A stretch of 64,000 bases of DNA, taken from positions 37,376 to 101,375 of the forward strand of contig NW_027469560.1 of the NCBI RefSeq assembly GCF_051020765.1, given 5' to 3'. Below are positions 13,455 to 28,074 of the stretch, piece by piece (within the stretch, counting starts at the first letter, position 1; each line of letters opens with the position of its first letter). The DNA comes from Lasioglossum baleicum (Eukaryota; Arthropoda; Insecta; Hymenoptera; Halictidae). Under the pieces are notes generated by a model. It saw only the letters and a list, made by a program, of their open reading frames with translations, did not search any database and was not told the DNA's origin. A program made the translations under genes and the position numbers.

Positions 13455-15900
13455 ATGCATTCTCTCTCACGTGTTTTTCCTCGACTAGCCTGCGGGATGC
13501 ATCCTCTCGCACGTGTTTTTACTCGACTAGCCTGCGGGATGCATCCTCTCTCACGTTTTTTTACCCGACTAGCCTGCGGGAAGCATCCTCCCGCACGTGT
13601 TTTTGCTCGACTAGCCTGCGGGATGCATCCTCTCGCACGTGTTTTTGCTCGACTAGCCTGCGGGATGCATCCTCTCGCACGTGTTTTTACTCGACTAGCC
13701 TGCGGGATGCATCCTCTCGCACGTGTATTTACTCGACTAGCCTGAGGGATGCATCCTCTCGCACGTTTTTTTTACCCGACTAGCCTGCGGGAAGCATCCT
13801 CCCGCACGTGTTTTTGCTCGACTAGCCTGCGGGATGCATCCTCTCGCACGTGTTTTTACTCGACTAGCCTGAGGGATGCATCCTCTCGCACGTTTTTTTA
13901 CCCGACTAGCCTGCGGGAAGCATCCTCCCGCACGTGTTTTTGCTCGACTAGCCTGCGGGATGCATCCTCTGGCACGTGTTTTTACTCGACTAGCCTGCGG
14001 GATGCATCCTCTCGCACGTGTTTTTACTCGACTTGCCTGCGGGATGCATCCTCTCTCACGTTTTTTTACCCGACTAGCCTGCGGGAAGCATCCTCCCGCA
14101 CGTGTTTTTGCTCGAGTAGCCTGCGGGATGCATCCTCTCGCACGTGTTTTTGCTCGACTAGCCTGCGGGATGCATCCTCTCGCACGTGTTTTTGCTCGAC
14201 TAGCCTGCGGGATGCATCCTCTCGCACGTGTTTTTACTCGACTAGCCTGCGGGATGCATCCTCTCGCACGTGTTTTTACTCGACTAGCCTGCGGGATGCA
14301 TCCTCTCGCACGTGTTTTTGCTCGACTAGCCTGCGGGATGCATCCTCTCGCGCGTGTTTTTGCTCGACTAGCCTGCGGGATGCATCCTCTCGCGCGTGTT
14401 TTTGCTCGACTAGCCTGCGGGATGCATCCTCTCGCACGTGTTTTTACTCGACTAGCCTGCGGGATGCATCCTCTCGCACGTGTTTTTGCTCGACTAGCCT
14501 GCGGGATGCATCCTCTCGCGCGTGTTTTTGCTCGACTAGCCTGCGGGATGCATCCTCTCGCGCGTGTTTTTGCTCGACTAGCCTGCGGGATGCATCCTCT
14601 CGCGCGTGTTTTTGCTCGACTAGCCTGCGGGATGCATCCTCTCGCGCGTGTTTTTGCTCGACTAGCCTGCGTGATGCATCCTCTCGCACGTGTTTTTACT
14701 CGACTAGCCTGCGGGAAGCATCCTCTCGCACGTGTTTTTACTCGACTAGCCTGCGGGATGCATCCTCTCGCACGTGTTTTTCCTCGACTAACCTGCGGGA
14801 TGCATCCTCTCGCACGTGTTTTTACTCGACTAGCCTGCGGGATGCATCCTCTGGCACGTGTTTTTACTCGACTAGCCTGCGGGATGCATCCTCTCGCACG
14901 TGTTTTTACTCGACTAGCCTGCGGGATGCATCCTCTGGCACGTGTTTTTACTCGACTAGCCTGCGGGATGCATCCTCTGGCACGTGTTTTTACTCGACTA
15001 GCCTGCGGGATGCATCCTCTCGCACGTGTTTTTACTCGACTAGCCTGAGGGATGCATTCTCTCTCACGTGTTCTTCCTCGACTAGCCTGCGGGATGCATC
15101 CTCTCGCACGTGTTTTTACTCGACTAGCCTGCGGGATGCATCCTCTCTCACGTTTTTTTACCCGACTAGCCTGCGGGAAGCATCCTCCCGCACGTGTTTT
15201 TGCTCGACTAGCCTGCGGGATGCATCCTCTCGCACGTGTTTTTGCTCGACTAGCCTGCGGGATGCATCCTCTCGCACTTGTTTTTACTCGACTAGCCTGC
15301 GGGATGCATCCTCTCGCACGTGTTTTTACTCGACTAGCCTGCGGGATGCATTCTCTCGCACGTGTTTTTACTCGACTAGCCTGCGGGATGCATCCTCTCG
15401 CACGTGTTTTTACTCGACTAGCCTGCGGGATGCATCCTCGCGCACGTGTTTTTACTCGACTAGCCTGCGGGATGCATCCTCTCGCACGTGTTTTTACCCG
15501 ACTAGCCTGCGGGAAGCATCCTCCCGCACGTGTTTTTGCTCGACTAGCCTGCGGGATGCATCCTCTCGCACGTGTTTTTGCTCGACTAGCCTGCGGAATG
15601 CATCCTCTCGCACGTGTTTTTGCCCGACTAGCCTGCGGGAAGCATCCTGTCGCACGTGTTTTTGCTCGACTAGCCTGCGGGATGCATCCTCTCGCACGTG
15701 TTTTTACCCGACTAGCCTGCGGGAAGCATCCTCCCGCACGTGTTTTTGCTCGACTAGCCTGCGGGATGCATCCTCTCGCACGTGTTTTTGCTCGACTACC
15801 CTGCGGGATGCATCCTCTCGCACGTGTTTTTGCTCGACTAGCCTGCGGGATGCATCCTCTCGCACGTGTTTTTGCTCGACTAGCCTGCGGGATGCATCCT
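13455..15900. repeat. Higher-order block, third copy (offset 6,974 from 6481)
   Basis: Repeats the variant order of about 6481-8926, including the CACTTG monomer, the TGCATCCTCGCGC monomer and the GCGGAATGC monomer. It diverges from that copy after about 15940. Confidence 0.82.
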
Positions 15901-18609
15901 CCCGCACGTGTTTTTGCTCGACTAGCCTGCGGGATGCATCCTCTCGCACGTGTTTTTACTCGACTAGCCTGCGGGATGCATCCTCTCGCACGTGTTTTTA
16001 CTCGACTAGCCTGCGGGATGCATCCTCTCGCACGAGTTTTTACTCGACTAGCCTGCGGGATGCATCCTCTCGCACGTGTTTTTACTCGACTAGCCTGCGG
16101 GATGCACCCTCTCGCACGTGTTTTTACTCGACTAGCCTGCGGGATGCATCCTCTCGCACGTGTTTTTGCTCGACTAGCCTGCGGGATGCATCCTCCCGCA
16201 CGTGTTTTTGCTCGACTATCCTGCGGGATGCATCCTCCCGCACGTGTATTTGCTCGACTAGCCTGCGGGATGCATCCTCTCGCACGTGTTTTTACTCGAC
16301 TAGCCTGCGGGATGGATCCTCTCGCACGTGTTTTTACTCGACTAGCCTGCGGGATGCATCCTCTCGCACGTGTTTTTACTCGACTAGCCTGCGGGATGCA
16401 TCCTCCCGCACGTGTTTTTACTCGACTAGCCTGCGGGATGCATCCTCTGGCACGTGTTTTTACTCGACTAGCCTGCGGGATGCATCCTCTCGCACGTGTT
16501 TTTACTAGACTAGCCTGCGGGATGCATCCTCTGGCACGTGTTTTTACTCGACTAGCCTGCGGGATGCATCCTCTGGCACGTGTTTTTACTCGACTAGCCT
16601 GCGGGAAGCATCCTCTCGCACGTGTTTTTACTCGACTAGCCTGCGGGATGCATCCTCTCGCACGTGTTTTTCCTCGACTAACCTGCGGGATGCATCCTCT
16701 CGCACGTGTTTTTACTCGACTAGCCTGCGGGATGCATCCTCTGGCACGTGTTTTTACTCGACTAGCCTGCGGGATGCATCCTCTCGCACGTGTTTTTACT
16801 CGACTAGCCTGCGGGATGCATCCTCTGGCACGTGTTTTTACTCGACTAGCCTGCGGGATGCATCCTCTGGCACGTGTTTTTACTCGACTAGCCTGCGGGA
16901 TGCATCCTCTCGCACGTGTTTTTACTCGACTAGCCTGCGGGATGCACCCTCTCGCACGTGTTTTTACTCGACTAGCCTGCGGGATGCATCCTCTCGCACG
17001 TGTTTTTGCTCGACTAGCCTGCGGGATGCATCCTCCCGCACGTGTTTTTGCTCGACTAGCCTGCGGGATGCATCCTCCCGCACGTGTATTTGCTCGACTA
17101 GCCTGCGGGATGCATCCTCTCGCACGTGTTTTTACTCGACTAGCCTGCGGGATGGATCCTCTCGCACGTGTTTTTACTCGACTAGCCTGCGGGATGCATC
17201 CTCTCGCACGTGTTTTTACTCGACTAGCCTGCGGGATGCATCCTCTCGCACGTGTTTTTACTCGACTAGCCTGCGGGATGCATCCTCTGGCACGTGTTTT
17301 TACTCGACTAGCCTGCGGGATGCATCCTCTCGCACGTGTTTTTACTAGACTAGCCTGCGGGATGCATCCTCTGGCACGTGTTTTTACTCGACTAGCCTGC
17401 GGGATGCATCCTCTGGCACGTGTTTTTACTCGACTAGCCTGCGGGATGCATCCTCTCGCACGTGTTTTTACTCGACTTGCCTGCGGGATGCATCCTCTCT
17501 CACGTTTTTTTACCCGACTAGCCTGCGGGAAGCATCCTCCCGCACGTGTTTTTGCTCGACTAGCCTGCGGGATGCATCCTCTCGCACGTGTTTTTGCTCG
17601 ACTAGCCTGCGGGATGCATCCTCTCGCACGTGTTTTTGCTCGACTAGCCTGCGGGATGCAACCTCTCGCACGTGTTTTTACTCGACTAGCCTGCGGGATG
17701 CATCCTCTCGCACGTGTTTTTACTCGACTAGCCTGCGGGATGCATCCTCTCGCACGTGTTTTTGCTCGACTAGCCTGCGGGATGCATCCTCTCGCGCGTG
17801 TTTTTGCTCGACTAGCCTGCGGGATGCATCCTCTCGCGCGTGTTTTTGCTCGACTAGCCTGCGGGATGCATCCTCTCGCGCGTGTTTTTGCTCGACTAGC
17901 CTGCGGGATGCATCCTCTCGCGCGTGTTTTCGCTCGACTAGCCTGCGTGATGCATCCTCTCGCACGTGTTTTTACTCGACTAGCCTGCGGGAAGCATCCT
18001 CTCGCACGTGTTTTTACTCGACTAGCCTGCGGGATGCATCCTCTCGCACGTGTTTTTCCTCGACTAACCTGCGGGATGCATCCTCTCGCACGTGTTTTTA
18101 CTCGACTAGCCTGCGGGATGCATCCTCTGGCACGTGTTTTTACTCGACTAGCCTGCGGGATGCATCCTCTCGCACGTGTTTTTACTCGACTAGCCTGCGG
18201 GATGCATCCTCTGGCACGTGTTTTTACTCGACTAGCCTGCGGGATGCATCCTCTGGCACGTGTTTTTACTCGACTAGCCTGCGGGATGCATCCTCTCGCA
18301 CGTGTTTTTACTCGACTAGCCTGAGGGATGCATTCTCTCTCACGTGTTTTTCCTCGACTAGCCTGCGGGATGCATCCTCTCGCACGTGTTTTTACTCGAC
18401 TAGCCTGCGGGATGCATCCTCTCTCACGTTTTTTTACCCGACTAGCCTGCGGGAAGCATCCTCCCGCACGTGTTTTTGCTCGACTAGCCTGCGGGATGCA
18501 TCCTCTCGCACGTGTTTTTGCTCGACTAGCCTGCGGGATGCATCCTCTCGCACGTGTTTTTACTCGACTAGCCTGCGGGATGCATCCTCTCGCACGTGTT
18601 TTTACTCGA

Positions 18610-21600
18610 CTAGCCTGAGGGATGCATCCTCTCGCACGTTTTTTTTACCCGACTAGCCTGCGGGAAGCATCCTCCCGCACGTGTTTTTGCTCGACTAGCC
18701 TGCGGGATGCATCCTCTCGCACGTGTTTTTACTCGACTAGCCTGAGGGATGCATCCTCTCGCACGTTTTTTTACCCGACTAGCCTGCGGGAAGCATCCTC
18801 CCGCACGTGTTTTTGCTCGACTAGCCTGCGGGATGCATCCTCTGGCACGTGTTTTTACTCGACTAGCCTGCGGGATGCATCCTCTCGCACGTGTTTTTAC
18901 TCGACTTGCCTGCGGGATGCATCCTCTCTCACGTTTTTTTACCCGACTAGCCTGCGGGAAGCATCCTCCCGCACGTGTTTTTGCTCGACTAGCCTGCGGG
19001 ATGCATCCTCTCGCACGTGTTTTTGCTCGACTAGCCTGCGGGATGCATCCTCTCGCACGTGTTTTTGCTCGACTAGCCTGCGGGATGCATCCTCTCGCAC
19101 GTGTTTTTACTCGACTAGCCTGCGGGATGCATCCTCTCGCACGTGTTTTTACTCGACTAGCCTGCGGGATGCATCCTCTCGCACGTGTTTTTGCTCGACT
19201 AGCCTGCGGGATGCATCCTCTCGCGCGTGTTTTTGCTCGACTAGCCTGCGGGATGCATCCTCTCGCGCGTGTTTTTGCTCGACTAGCCTGCGGGATGCAT
19301 CCTCTCGCACGTGTTTTTACTCGACTAGCCAGCGGGATGCATCCTCTCGCACGTGTTTTTGCTCGACTAGCCTGCGGGATGCATCCTCTCGCGCGTGTTT
19401 TTGCTCGACTAGCCTGCGGGATGCATCCTCTCGCGCGTGTTTTTGCTCGACTAGCCTGCGGGATGCATCCTCTCGCGCGTGTTTTTGCTCGACTAGCCTG
19501 CGGGATGCATCCTCTCGCGCGTGTTTTTGCTCGACTAGCCTGCGTGATGCATCCTCTCGCACGTGTTTTTACTCGACTAGCCTGCGGGAAGCATCCTCTC
19601 GCACGTGTTTTTACTCGACTAGCCTGCGGGATGCATCCTCTCGCACGTGTTTTTCCTCGACTAACCTGCGGGATGCATCCTCTCGCACGTGTTTTTACTC
19701 GACTAGCCTGCGTGATGCATCCTCTGGCACGTGTTTTTACTCGACTAGCCTGCGGGATGCATCCTCTCGCACGTGTTTTTACTCGACTAGCCTGCGGGAT
19801 GCATCCTCTGGCACGTGTTTTTACTCGACTAGCCTGCGGGATGCATCCTCTGGCACGTGTTTTTGCTCGACTAGCCTGCGGGATGCATCCTCTCGCACGT
19901 GTTTTTGCTCGACTAGCCTGCGGGATGCATCCTCTCGCACGTGTTTTTGCTCGACTAGCCTGCGGGATGCATCCTCTCGCACGTGTTTTTACTCGACTAG
20001 CCTGCGGGATGCATCCTCTCGCGCGTGTTTTTACTCGACTAGCCTGCGGGATGCATCCTCTCGCGCGTGTTTTTGCTCGACTAGCCTGCGGGATGCATCC
20101 TCTCGCGCGTGTTTTTGCTCGACTAGCCTGCGGGATGCATCCTCTCGCGCGTGTTTTTGCTCGACTAGCCTGCGGGATGCATCCTCTCGCGCGCGTTTTT
20201 GCTCGACTAGCCTGCGGGATGCATCCTCTCGCGCGTGTTTTTGCTCGACTAGCCTGCGGGATGCATCCTCTCGCACGTGTTTTTGCTCGACTAGCCTGCG
20301 GGATGCATCCTCTCGCACGTCTTTTTGCTCGACTAGCCTGCGGGATGCATCCTCTCGCGCGTGTTTTTGCTCGACTAGCCTGCGGGATGCATCCCCTCTC
20401 GCGTGTTTTTGCTCGACTAGCCTGCGGGATGCATCCTCTCGCGCGTGTTTTTGCTCGACTATCCTGCGTAATGCATCCTCTCGCGCGTGTTTTTACTCGA
20501 CTAGCCTGCGGGATGCATCCTCTCGCACGTGTTTTTACTCGACTAGCCTGCGGGATGCACACTCTCGCACGTGTTTTTACTCGACTACCCTGCGGGATGC
20601 ATCCTCTCGCACGTGTTTTTACTCGACTAGCCTGCGGGATGCATCCTCTCGCACGAGTTTTTACTCGACTAGCCTGCGGGATGCATCCTCTCGCACGTGT
20701 TTTTACTCGACTAGCCTGCGGGATGCACCCTCTCGCACGTGTTTTTACTCGACTAGCCTGCGGGATGCATCCTCTCGCACGTGTTTTTGCTCGACTAGCC
20801 TGCGGGATGCATCCTCCCGCACGTGTTTTTGCTCGACTAGCCTGCGGGATGCATCCTCCCGCACGTGTATTTGCTCGACTAGCATGCGGGATGCATCCTC
20901 TCGCACGTGTTTTTACTCGACTAGCCTGCGGGATGGATCCTCTCGCACGTGTTTTTACTCGACTAGCCTGCGGGATGCATCCTCTCGCACGTGTTTTTAC
21001 TCGACTAGCCTGCGGGATGCATCCTCTCGCACGTGTTTTTACTCGACTAGCCTGCGGGATGCATCCTCTGGCACGTGTTTTTACTCGACTAGCCTGCGGG
21101 ATGCATCCTCTCGCACGTGTTTTTACTAGACTAGCCTGCGGGATGCATCCTCTGGCACGTGTTTTTACTCGACTAGCCTGCGGGATGCATCCTCTGGCAC
21201 GTGTTTTTACTCGACTAGCCTGCGGGATGCATCCTCTCGCACGAGTTTTTACTCGACTAGCCTGCGGGATGCATCCTCTCGCACGTGTTTTTACTCGACT
21301 AGCCTGCGGGATGCACCCTCTCGCACGTGTTTTTACTCGACTAGCCTGCGGGATGCATCCTCTCGCACGTGTTTTTGCTCGACTAGCCTGCGGGATGCAT
21401 CCTCCCGCACGTGTTTTTGCTCGACTAGCCTGCGGGATGCATCCTCCCGCACGTGTATTTGCTCGACTAGCCTGCGGGATGCATCCTCTCGCACGTGTTT
21501 TTACTCGACTAGCCTGCGGGATGGATCCTCTCGCACGTGTTTTTACTCGACTAGCCTGCGGGATGCATCCTCTCGCACGTGTTTTTACTCGACTAGCCTG

Positions 21601-22054
21601 CGGGATGCATCCTCTCGCACGTGTTTTTACTCGACTAGCCTGCGGGATGCATCCTCTGGCACGTGTTTTTACTCGACTAGCCTGCGGGATGCATCCTCTC
21701 GCACGTGTTTTTACTAGACTAGCCTGCGGGATGCATCCTCTGGCACGTGTTTTTACTCGACTAGCCTGCGGGATGCATCCTCTGGCACGTGTTTTTACTC
21801 GACTAGCCTGCGGGATGCATCCTCTCGCACGTGTTTTTACTCGACTTGCCTGCGGGATGCATCCTCTCTCACGTTTTTTTACCCGACTAGCCTGCGGGAA
21901 GCATCCTCCCGCACGTGTTTTTGCTCGACTAGCCTGCGGGATGCATCCTCTCGCACGTGTTTTTGCTCGACTAGCCTGCGGGATGCATCCTCTCGCACGT
22001 GTTTTTACTCGACTAGCCTGCGGGATGCATCCTCTCGCACGTGTTTTTACTCGA
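18610..22054. repeat. 3,445-bp higher-order unit, copy 1
   Basis: Tandem with the next copy. The offset is 82 x 42 + 1, with one T8 monomer per unit (18639, 22084). Shared rare variants include CTAGCCAGCGGG, CACGTCTTTTTG, GCATCCCCTCTCGCG, CTATCCTGCGTAATG and GATGCACACTCTCG. Only a few point differences were seen over 3.4 kb. Confidence 0.92.
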
Positions 22055-25000
22055 CTAGCCTGAGGGATGCATCCTCTCGCACGTTTTTTTTACCCGACTA
22101 GCCTGCGGGAAGCATCCTCCCGCACGTGTTTTTGCTCGACTAGCCTGCGGGATGCATCCTCTCGCACGTGTTTTTACTCGACTAGCCTGAGGGATGCATC
22201 CTCTCGCACGTTTTTTTACCCGACTAGCCTGCGGGAAGCATCCTCCCGCACGTGTTTTTGCTCGACTAGCCTGCGGGATGCATCCTCTGGCACGTGTTTT
22301 TACTCGACTAGCCTGCGGGATGCATCCTCTCGCACGTGTTTTTACTCGACTTGCCTGCGGGATGCATCCTCTCTCACGTTTTTTTACCCGACTAGCCTGC
22401 GGGAAGCATCCTCCCGCACGTGTTTTTGCTCGACTAGCCTGCGGGATGCATCCTCTCGCACGTGTTTTTGCTCGACTAGCCTGCGGGATGCATCCTCTCG
22501 CACGTGTTTTTGCTCGACTAGCCTGCGGGATGCATCCTCTCGCACGTGTTTTTACTCGACTAGCCTGCGGGATGCATCCTCTCGCACGTGTTTTTACTCG
22601 ACTAGCCTGCGGGATGCATCCTCTCGCACGTGTTTTTGCTCGACTAGCCTGCGGGATGCATCCTCTCGCGCGTGTTTTTGCTCGACTAGCCTGCGGGATG
22701 CATCCTCTCGCGCGTGTTTTTGCTCGACTAGCCTGCGGGATGCATCCTCTCGCACGTGTTTTTACTCGACTAGCCAGCGGGATGCATCCTCTCGCACGTG
22801 TTTTTGCTCGACTAGCCTGCGGGATGCATCCTCTCGCGCGTGTTTTTGCTCGACTAGCCTGCGGGATGCATCCTCTCGCGCGTGTTTTTGCTCGACTAGC
22901 CTGCGGGATGCATCCTCTCGCGCGTGTTTTTGCTCGACTAGCCTGCGGGATGCATCCTCTCGCGCGTGTTTTTGCTCGACTAGCCTGCGTGATGCATCCT
23001 CTCGCACGTGTTTTTACTCGACTAGCCTGCGGGAAGCATCCTCTCGCACGTGTTTTTACTCGACTAGCCTGCGGGATGCATCCTCTCGCACGTGTTTTTC
23101 CTCGACTAACCTGCGGGATGCATCCTCTCGCACGTGTTTTTACTCGACTAGCCTGCGGGATGCATCCTCTGGCACGTGTTTTTACTCGACTAGCCTGCGG
23201 GATGCATCCTCTCGCACGTGTTTTTACTCGACTAGCCTGCGGGATGCATCCTCTGGCACGTGTTTTTACTCGACTAGCCTGCGGGATGCATCCTCTGGCA
23301 CGTGTTTTTGCTCGACTAGCCTGCGGGATGCATCCTCTCGCACGTGTTTTTGCTCGACTAGCCTGCGGGATGCATCCTCTCGCACGTGTTTTTGCTCGAC
23401 TAGCCTGCGGGATGCATCCTCTCGCACGTGTTTTTACTCGACTAGCCTGCGGGATGCATCCTCTCGCACGTGTTTTTACTCGACTAGCCTGCGGGATGCA
23501 TCCTCTCGCGCGTGTTTTTGCTCGACTAGCCTGCGGGATGCATCCTCTCGCGCGTGTTTTTGCTCGACTAGCCTGCGGGATGCATCCTCTCGCGCGTGTT
23601 TTTGCTCGACTAGCCTGCGGGATGCATCCTCTCGCGCGCGTTTTTGCTCGACTAGCCTGCGGGATGCATCCTCTCGCGCGTGTTTTTGCTCGACTAGCCT
23701 GCGGGATGCATCCTCTCGCACGTGTTTTTGCTCGACTAGCCTGCGGGATGCATCCTCTCGCACGTCTTTTTGCTCGACTAGCCTGCGGGATGCATCCTCT
23801 CGCGCGTGTTTTTGCTCGACTAGCCTGCGGGATGCATCCCCTCTCGCGTGTTTTTGCTCGACTAGCCTGCGGGATGCATCCTCTCGCGCGTGTTTTTGCT
23901 CGACTATCCTGCGTAATGCATCCTCTCGCGCGTGTTTTTACTCGACTAGCCTGCGGGATGCATCCTCTCGCACGTGTTTTTACTCGACTAGCCTGCGGGA
24001 TGCACACTCTCGCACGTGTTTTTACTCGACTACCCTGCGGGATGCATCCTCTCGCACGTGTTTTTACTCGACTAGCCTGCGGGATGCATCCTCTCGCACG
24101 AGTTTTTACTCGACTAGCCTGCGGGATGCATCCTCTCGCACGTGTTTTTACTCGACTAGCCTGCGGGATGCACCCTCTCGCACGTGTTTTTACTCGACTA
24201 GCCTGCGGGATGCATCCTCTCGCACGTGTTTTTGCTCGACTAGCCTGCGGGATGCATCCTCCCGCACGTGTTTTTGCTCGACTAGCCTGCGGGATGCATC
24301 CTCCCGCACGTGTATTTGCTCGACTAGCATGCGGGATGCATCCTCTCGCACGTGTTTTTACTCGACTAGCCTGCGGGATGGATCCTCTCGCACGTGTTTT
24401 TACTCGACTAGCCTGCGGGATGCATCCTCTCGCACGTGTTTTTACTCGACTAGCCTGCGGGATGCATCCTCTCGCACGTGTTTTTACTCGACTAGCCTGC
24501 GGGATGCATCCTCTGGCACGTGTTTTTACTCGACTAGCCTGCGGGATGCATCCTCTCGCACGTGTTTTTACTAGACTAGCCTGCGGGATGCATCCTCTGG
24601 CACGTGTTTTTACTCGACTAGCCTGCGGGATGCATCCTCTGGCACGTGTTTTTACTCGACTAGCCTGCGGGATGCATCCTCTCGCACGAGTTTTTACTCG
24701 ACTAGCCTGCGGGATGCATCCTCTCGCACGTGTTTTTACTCGACTAGCCTGCGGGATGCACGCTCTCGCACGTGTTTTTACTCGACTAGCCTGCGGGATG
24801 CATCCTCTCGCACGTGTTTTTGCTCGACTAGCCTGCGGGATGCATCCTCCCGCACGTGTTTTTGCTCGACTAGCCTGCGGGATGCATCCTCCCGCACGTG
24901 TATTTGCTCGACTAGCCTGCGGGATGCATCCTCTCGCACGTGTTTTTACTCGACTAGCCTGCGGGATGGATCCTCTCGCACGTGTTTTTACTCGACTAGC

Positions 25001-25440
25001 CTGCGGGATGCATCCTCTCGCACGTGTTTTTACTCGACTAGCCTGCGGGATGCATCCTCTCGCACGTGTTTTTACTCGACTAGCCTGCGGGATGCATCCT
25101 CTGGCACGTGTTTTTACTCGACTAGCCTGCGGGATGCATCCTCTCGCACGTGTTTTTACTAGACTAGCCTGCGGGATGCATCCTCTGGCACGTGTTTTTA
25201 CTCGACTAGCCTGCGGGATGCATCCTCTGGCACGTGTTTTTACTCGACTAGCCTGCGGGATGCATCCTCTCGCACGTGTTTTTACTCGACTTGCCTGCGG
25301 GATGCATCCTCTCTCACGTTTTTTTACCCGACTAGCCTGCGGGAAGCATCCTCCCGCACGTGTTTTTGCTCGACTAGCCTGCGGGATGCATCCTCTCGCA
25401 CGTGTTTTTGCTCGACTAGCCTGCGGGATGCATCCTCTCG
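22055..25440. repeat. 3,445-bp higher-order unit, copy 2
   Basis: Near-identical to 18610-22054 and diverges from it at about 25440. Differences seen: a GCGTGATG monomer at about 19711 in copy 1 is GCGGGATG in copy 2; a GCGCGTG at about 20030 is GCACGTG in copy 2; GATGCACCC at 21312 is GATGCACGC in copy 2. Confidence 0.9.
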
Positions 25441-26141
25441 CACTTGTTTTTGCTCGACTAGCCTGCGGGATGCATCCTCTCGCACGTGTTTTTACTCGAC
25501 TAGCCTGCGGGATGCATCCTCTCGCACGTGTTTTTACTCGACTAGCCTGCGGGATGCATCCTCTCGCACGTGTTTTTGCTCGACTAGCCTGCGGGATGCA
25601 TCCTCTCGCGCGTGTTTTTGCTCGACTAGCCTGCGGGATGCATCCTCTCGCGCGTGTTTTTGCTCGACTAGCCTGCGGGATGCATCCTCTCGCGCGTGTT
25701 TTTGCTCGACTAGCCTGCGGGATGCATCCTCTCGCGCGTGTTTTTGCTCGACTAGCCTGCGTGATGCATCCTCTCGCACGTGTTTTTACTCGACTAGCCT
25801 GCGGGAAGCATCCTCTCGCACGTGTTTTTACTCGACTAGCCTGCGGGATGCATCCTCTCGCACGTGTTTTTCCTCGACTAACCTGCGGGATGCATCCTCT
25901 CGCACGTGTTTTTACTCGACTAGCCTGCGGGATGCATCCTCTGGCACGTGTTTTTACTCGACTAGCCTGCGGGATGCATCCTCTCGCACGTGTTTTTACT
26001 CGACTAGCCTGCGGGATGCATCCTCTGGCACGTGTTTTTACTCGACTAGCCTGCGGGATGCATCCTCTGGCACGTGTTTTTACTCGACTAGCCTGCGGGA
26101 TGCATCCTCTCGCACGTGTTTTTACTCGACTAGCCTGAGGG

Positions 26142-28074
26142 ATGCATTCTCTCTCACGTGTTTTTCCTCGACTAGCCTGCGGGATGCATCCTCTCGCACG
26201 TGTTTTTACTCGACTAGCCTGCGGGATGCATCCTCTCTCACATTTTTTTACCCGACTAGCCTGCGGGAAGCATCCTCCCGCACGTGTTTTTGCTCGACTA
26301 GCCTGCGGGATGCATCCTCTCGCACGTGTTTTTGCTCGACTAGCCTGCGGGATGCATCCTCTCGCACGTGTTTTTACTCGACTAGCCTGCGGGATGCATC
26401 CTCTCGCACGTGTTTTTACTCGACTAGCCTGAGGGATGCATCCTCTCGCACGTTTTTTTTACCCGACTAGCCTGCGGGAAGCATCCTCCCGCACGTGTTT
26501 TTGCTCGACTAGCCTGCGGGATGCATCCTCTCGCACGTGTTTTTACTCGACTAGCCTGAGGGATGCATCCTCTCGCACGTTTTTTTACCCGACTAGCCTG
26601 CGGGAAGCATCCTCCCGCACGTGTTTTTGCTCGACTAGCCTGCGGGATGCATCCTCTGGCACGTGTTTTTACTCGACTAGCCTGCGGGATGCATCCTCTC
26701 GCACGTGTTTTTACTCGACTTGCCTGCGGGATGCATCCTCTCTCACGTTTTTTTACCCGACTAGCCTGCGGGAAGCATCCTCCCGCACGTGTTTTTGCTC
26801 GACTAGCCTGCGGGATGCATCCTCTCGCACGTGTTTTTGCTCGACTAGCCTGCGGGATGCATCCTCTCGCACGTGTTTTTGCTCGACTAGCCTGCGGGAT
26901 GCATCCTCCCGCACGTGTATTTGCTCGACTAGCCTGCGGGATGCATCCTCTCGCACGTGTTTTTACTCGACTAGCCTGCGGGATGGATCCTCTCGCACGT
27001 GTTTTTACTCGACTAGCCTGCGGGATGCATCCTCTCGCACGTGTTTTTACTCGACTAGCCTGCGGGATGCATCCTCTCGCACGTGTTTTTACTCGACTAG
27101 CCTGCGGGATGCATCCTCTGGCACGTGTTTATACTCGACTAGCCTGCGGGATGCATCCTCTCGCACGTGTTTTTACTAGACTAGCCTGCGGGATGCATCC
27201 TCTGGCACGTGTTTTTACTCGACTAGCCTGCGGGATGCATCCTCTGGCACGTGTTTTTACTCGACTAGCCTGCGGGATGCATCCTCTCGCACGAGTTTTT
27301 ACTCGACTAGCCTGCGGGATGCATCCTCTCGCACGTGTTTTTACTCGACTAGCCTGCGGGATGCATCCTCTCGCGCGTGTTTTTGCTCGACTAGCCTGCG
27401 GGATGCATCCTCTCGCGCGTGTTTTTGCTCGACTAGCCTGCGGGATGCATCCTCTGGCACGTGTTTTTACTCGACTAGCCTGCGGGATGCATCCTCTCGC
27501 ACGAGTTTTTACTCGACTAGCCTGCGGGATGCATCCTCTCGCGCGTGTTTTTGCTCGACTAGCCTGCGGGATGCATCCTCTCGCGCGTGTTTTTGCTCGA
27601 CTAGCCTGCGGGATGCATCCTCTCGCGCGTGTTTTTGCTCGACTAGCCTGCGGGATGCATCCTCTCGCGCGTGTTTTTGCTCGACTAGCCTGCGTGATGC
27701 ATCCTCTCGCACGTGTTTTTACTCGACTAGCCTGCGGGAAGCATCCTCTCGCACGTGTTTTTACTCGACTAGCCTGCGGGATGCATCCTCTCGCACGTGT
27801 TTTTCCTCGACTAACCTGCGGGATGCATCCTCTCGCACGTGTTTTTACTCGACTAGCCTGCGGGATGCATCCTCTGGCACGTGTTTTTACTCGACTAGCC
27901 TGCGGGATGCATCCTCTCGCACGTGTTTTTACTCGACTAGCCTGCGGGATGCATCCTCTGGCACGTGTTTTTACTCGACTAGCCTGCGGGATGCATCCTC
28001 TGGCACGTGTTTTTACTCGACTAGCCTGCGGGATGCATCCTCTCGCACGTGTTTTTACTCGACTAGCCTGAGGG
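26142..28074. repeat. 1,933-bp higher-order unit, copy 1
   Basis: Tandem duplication with an offset of 46 x 42 + 1 (one T8 monomer, 26453). Private variants CTCTCACATTTTTTT (26237) and GTTTATACTCG (27127) recur in copy 2 at 28170 and 29060. Confidence 0.92.
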
